From UBA9339 sp964535195 (GTDB lineage Bacteria; Pseudomonadota; Gammaproteobacteria; UBA9339): DNA of 9,811 nucleotides. Position 1 is the stretch's first letter. Each line of letters starts with the position of its first letter. A program made the translations under genes and the position numbers. This document shows, piece by piece, positions 7,733 through 9,811 of this stretch. Under the pieces are notes generated by a model that worked only from the letters and a program-made list of their open reading frames with translations, was not told where the DNA came from and ran no database searches. The DNA lies in NCBI GenBank assembly GCA_964535195.1, contig CAZHSI010000027.1:1-9811 (forward strand), in the 5' to 3' direction.

Positions 7733-8557
7733 TTATCTTATAGTAGCAGACGTTATTAAACCTTTCAAAGTATCATAGCCTTTTTTAACCACGCACTTAG
7801 GATCATAAGTCAAAAATTCTCGATTTAAAATCTCTAGAGAATAAGGACCTAAATAATTTATTTCAACTAACTTTGAAATAAAGTCTGTTAAATTTAACAC
7901 TCCTTCTCCGGGGAGCATTCTTTGTGTCCTTGTTAACTTTTTCAAGTCATTGCCATACATATATGGAAGATCACTTATATGCACTAAAAATATCTTCTCC
8001 GCCGGAATCCTGTCCAATTCTACAATTTTAGAACCGCCTGTAAAAAAATGTACACTATCAATCAAAAGACCACCATTTTTTTTATTAGCCACATAAACTA
8101 ACTCCCAAGCATCCTTAAGATTATTTATCCTATCCCATCCTAAGAATTCAAAAGCTACAGCCAAGCCATAATCATCTGCAATGTCACATATTTCTTTAAA
8201 ATTATTTACAGCCATACTGGTGTTTCCTGCATAACTATCTCCTACTATACAAATATACGGTATATGTAGATTCTTAGCGAAGATACACATTTGTTTCATT
8301 CTATTAATCGCTTGTTTTTTTTTAACACCAATAGCATACAGCCAGTCTCTTAGCACATGCAATTCTATAATTTCTATTTCGACCGCTTGAGCAGCCTCCA
8401 ACAATCCTTTAAACGAATCCCCTTGCATTAAATAATCTTCTATTTCCGGCATCCTAAGCCCTACACCAGAAAAACCTACTCCAGCAATCAAGCCTACTTT
8501 TTCTACAAAAGATAGGGTCGGATTAATATTAATATTGAAAACCAGCTTGTTACGCAT
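7733..8557 (-). CDS. Sugar phosphate isomerase/epimerase-family TIM barrel, probable 3-dehydroshikimate dehydratase
   Basis: Probable metal-dependent dehydratase turning 3-dehydroshikimate into protocatechuate (3,4-dihydroxybenzoate) in the cytosol. The 274 residues show the xylose isomerase-like barrel: an early GVGFSGVGL strand turn, then four candidate metal ligands E137 (AFEFLGW), D167 (LLIDSVHFF), H193 (LVHISDLP) and E242 (YSLEILN). The run from E137 to the end, including D-S-x-H-x-F, IPAEKIFLVHISDLP, RMLPGEG and GPYSLEILN, follows the pattern I remember for AsbF/QuiC-type dehydroshikimate dehydratases. The family also contains unrelated sugar epimerases and inosose dehydratases, so the exact substrate rests partly on context, namely the aroQ- and aroE-like genes directly upstream. 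The ATG at 8557 has only a weak ribosome site; a nearby upstream ATG hits a stop after a few codons. Confidence 0.85.
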   Translation of the reverse strand: MRNKLVFNININPTLSFVEKVGLIAGVGFSGVGLRMPEIEDYLMQGDSFKGLLEAAQAVEIEIIELHVLRDWLYAIGVKKKQAINRMKQMCIFAKNLHIPYICIVGDSYAGNTSMAVNNFKEICDIADDYGLAVAFEFLGWDRINNLKDAWELVYVANKKNGGLLIDSVHFFTGGSKIVELDRIPAEKIFLVHISDLPYMYGNDLKKLTRTQRMLPGEGVLNLTDFISKLVEINYLGPYSLEILNREFLTYDPKCVVKKGYDTLKGLITSATIR

Positions 8558-8614
8558 AATAGCATTTAAAAAAACATCATCTTAATAATTCATCTTTTTT
8601 AACATTATTATCAC

Positions 8615-9454
8615 TTAATCACCATAAATACTCTGTTTTTTCTGTTTGGTTTTGAGTTTAAGTAACACTTCTCCTGTATTTGGTTTTGTTTTAGTCCAAA
8701 CAAAAAAGGAAGATGCAAGAGCTTCCACCAACATTCCAGTACCATCAATACAATTAGTAGCTCCCTTGGCCTTAGCCCATTCTAGAAATACTGTTGGTAC
8801 TTCATCATATACAAGATCATAACACCAACTATCTTTCAATGAGATACACTCTGGAATAGGCGGCAACTTCTTTTGCATGCTTGCACTGGTAGCATTAATA
8901 ATTAGGTCAAAACCTGTATTTTTTAAACTTGAATAAGTTATAATATTAATATTCTTATAACACTTAAATTTATCGGCAAGCTGTCTAATATTTTCGAGGT
9001 TAATATCAACTATTGTTATTTCTTTTGGTTCTTCTAGCAGAAGCTCCGGCATAATTCCTTTAACAGCACCACCTGCCCCTAAAAATAAGACTTTTTTTGC
9101 TCTTGGCATGTAATGATTATTTATTTTTAAATCTTTAATAAATCCTATTCCATCAGTATTATCACCGTAGGTAATATTATTAGAAAAACTTATCACATTT
9201 ATCGCTTCCAAATACTTGGCACGATGACTAAGTACTTGGACAAATTTACTAGCCATTTGCTTAAAGGGAGCGGTAACATTTAATCCTAACCCTCCACTTA
9301 GATAGAATTTCTGCAAATCATCCAGAAATTTTTCTTCGGTTGATAAAAATTTGGTATAAGATATTTCTTGCCCAGTTTGCCTTGCAAATTCCGCATAAAC
9401 ATACGGTGCCATACTATGAACAATCGGATTACCAATTACACCATATCTACACAT
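8615..9454 (-). CDS. aroE: AroE-like shikimate/quinate dehydrogenase, divergent active site
   Basis: NAD(P)-dependent oxidoreductase interconverting dehydroshikimate and shikimate, or dehydroquinate and quinate. It has 279 aa, close to the normal AroE length. Family motifs: GNPIVHSMAP (8-17), GLNVTAPFK with catalytic Lys65, Asn86, GDNTDG with Asp101, the Rossmann loop GAGGAVKG (126-133), NATS, CYDLVYDEVPTVFLEWA and DGTGMLVE. It follows the E. coli AroE pattern end to end. Three positions differ: the second Ser of the shikimate-binding SxS is Ala16, the conserved Gln after GMLV is Ala245, and the NADPH-binding NRT motif reads D150-I-N. An Asp there usually goes with NAD, as in quinate/shikimate dehydrogenases. 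It is probably a cluster-dedicated paralogue rather than the housekeeping enzyme; the direction and substrate are uncertain. The start is secured by an AAGGAG site 8 nt upstream. Confidence 0.92.
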   Translation of the reverse strand: MCRYGVIGNPIVHSMAPYVYAEFARQTGQEISYTKFLSTEEKFLDDLQKFYLSGGLGLNVTAPFKQMASKFVQVLSHRAKYLEAINVISFSNNITYGDNTDGIGFIKDLKINNHYMPRAKKVLFLGAGGAVKGIMPELLLEEPKEITIVDINLENIRQLADKFKCYKNINIITYSSLKNTGFDLIINATSASMQKKLPPIPECISLKDSWCYDLVYDEVPTVFLEWAKAKGATNCIDGTGMLVEALASSFFVWTKTKPNTGEVLLKLKTKQKKQSIYGD

Positions 9455-9462
9455 TAATGTAG

Positions 9463-9468
9463 CTCCTT
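9463..9468 (-). promoter_or_regulatory. Ribosome binding site of the aroE-like gene
   Basis: AAGGAG on the minus strand, 8 nt before the ATG at 9454. It fixes the start, which begins directly with the first Rossmann-like strand (CRYGVIGNP), as AroE proteins do. Confidence 0.75.
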
Positions 9469-9494
9469 TATGTTAATACGTATAACATCTGCCT

Positions 9495-9811
9495 TTAGTT
9501 TTTCTTATTTTTATTCATCTCTAAATATCTATCTGCTGCCAGTAAAGCTAAAAAATAACTATCAATCCCAAACCCTGTAATAATACCAACGGCAATATCT
9601 GACAAATAGGACTTAGTTCTATAATGCTCTCTAGCATGTATATTCGTTATATGCACTTCTATAAATGGTACAGCAACAGCAAGCAATGAATCTCTAATAG
9701 CAAGACTAGTATGCGTATAAGCCGCGGCATTAATAATAATAAGATCTATATGTTCTTTAAGAGATTCATTGCTTGCTGTTGCTGTACCATTTATGATGTT
9801 GTGTGCGGCGT
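9495..9811 (-). CDS. aroQ: Type II 3-dehydroquinate dehydratase, N-terminal part beyond window
   Basis: Dodecameric type II dehydratase converting 3-dehydroquinate to 3-dehydroshikimate, in either direction physiologically. About 105 C-terminal residues are present and the frame stays open to the right edge. Family landmarks: LIIINAAAYTHTS (substrate Asn and catalytic His), IRDSLLAV, FIEVHITNIHAREHYR (His and Arg of the active site) and SYLSDIAVGIITGFG. The usual N-P-A/G-A-Y reads N-A-A-A-Y, so the Pro is missing. The N-terminal part with the lid-loop Arg and catalytic Tyr is outside. Between the 'AAHNI' helix and 'EHIDLIIIN' lies a stretch (INGTATASNESL) about 11 residues longer than I recall for ordinary AroQ. 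It is encoded by one arm of a perfect inverted repeat. The gap to the aroE-like gene is 40 bp. Confidence 0.93.
   Translation of the reverse strand, partial: AAHNIINGTATASNESLKEHIDLIIINAAAYTHTSLAIRDSLLAVAVPFIEVHITNIHAREHYRTKSYLSDIAVGIITGFGIDSYFLALLAADRYLEMNKNKKN
9661..9794. repeat. 35-bp perfect inverted repeat with 64-bp spacer, inside aroQ
   Basis: Bases 9661-9695 (starting ATAAATGGTACAGCAACAGC) are the exact reverse complement of 9760-9794; pairing stops at both ends. The left arm encodes the conserved RDSLLAVAVPFI strand of AroQ. The right arm, read in the same frame, encodes the family-unlike INGTATASNESL. An in-gene inverted duplication is the simplest reading, with the left arm as the original. 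A hairpin in the mRNA would be strong. Confidence 0.92.

Noticed and set aside
9661..9794. The inverted repeat as a transposon end, attachment site or terminator
   Set aside because: It lies wholly inside the aroQ coding frame, with no transposase, target duplication or T run, and one arm encodes a conserved protein segment.

Overview
The window is AT-rich (roughly one third G+C by eye) and all its genes lie on the minus strand. It reads as the middle of one biosynthetic operon, transcribed from right to left. The shikimate dehydrogenase-like protein follows the proteobacterial (E. coli-type) AroE pattern, and the operon includes an MbtH-like protein and an ABC half-exporter. This suggests a low-GC Gram-negative bacterium, perhaps a host-associated gammaproteobacterium. 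The taxonomy is an inference and is not settled by the sequence.

Layout in transcription order (right to left): (1) a type II 3-dehydroquinate dehydratase (aroQ-like), cut by the right edge and carrying a 35-bp perfect inverted repeat inside the gene; (2) an AroE-like shikimate/quinate dehydrogenase with altered cofactor and substrate positions; (3) a TIM-barrel sugar phosphate isomerase-family protein resembling 3-dehydroshikimate dehydratases (AsbF/QuiC type); (4) an unrecognised 109-aa protein; (5) an MbtH-like NRPS chaperone with a long Lys-rich C-terminal tail; (6) an ATM1-like ABC half-exporter; (7) a large NRPS, cut by the left edge after about 1,702 residues, with domain order half-C, A, T, C, A.... 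The gaps between genes are about 16 to 80 bp. I see no terminator or divergent gene, so a single transcript from a promoter beyond the right edge is likely.

Working model (inference): enzymes 1 to 3 are the set that links dehydroquinate, quinate or shikimate to dehydroshikimate and then to protocatechuate (3,4-dihydroxybenzoate). They could supply a catechol or other shikimate-branch unit to a peptide built by the NRPS with MbtH help and exported by the ABC protein, for example a catecholate siderophore. Against a simple version of this model, no stand-alone aryl-acid adenylation enzyme or aryl carrier protein is visible here. Both NRPS adenylation domains also lack the Asp that normally binds an alpha-amino group, so their substrates cannot be assigned. 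The combination of a dedicated aroQ/aroE/dehydratase set, a half-C start module, two atypical A domains and an unknown small protein is the most interesting content of the window.
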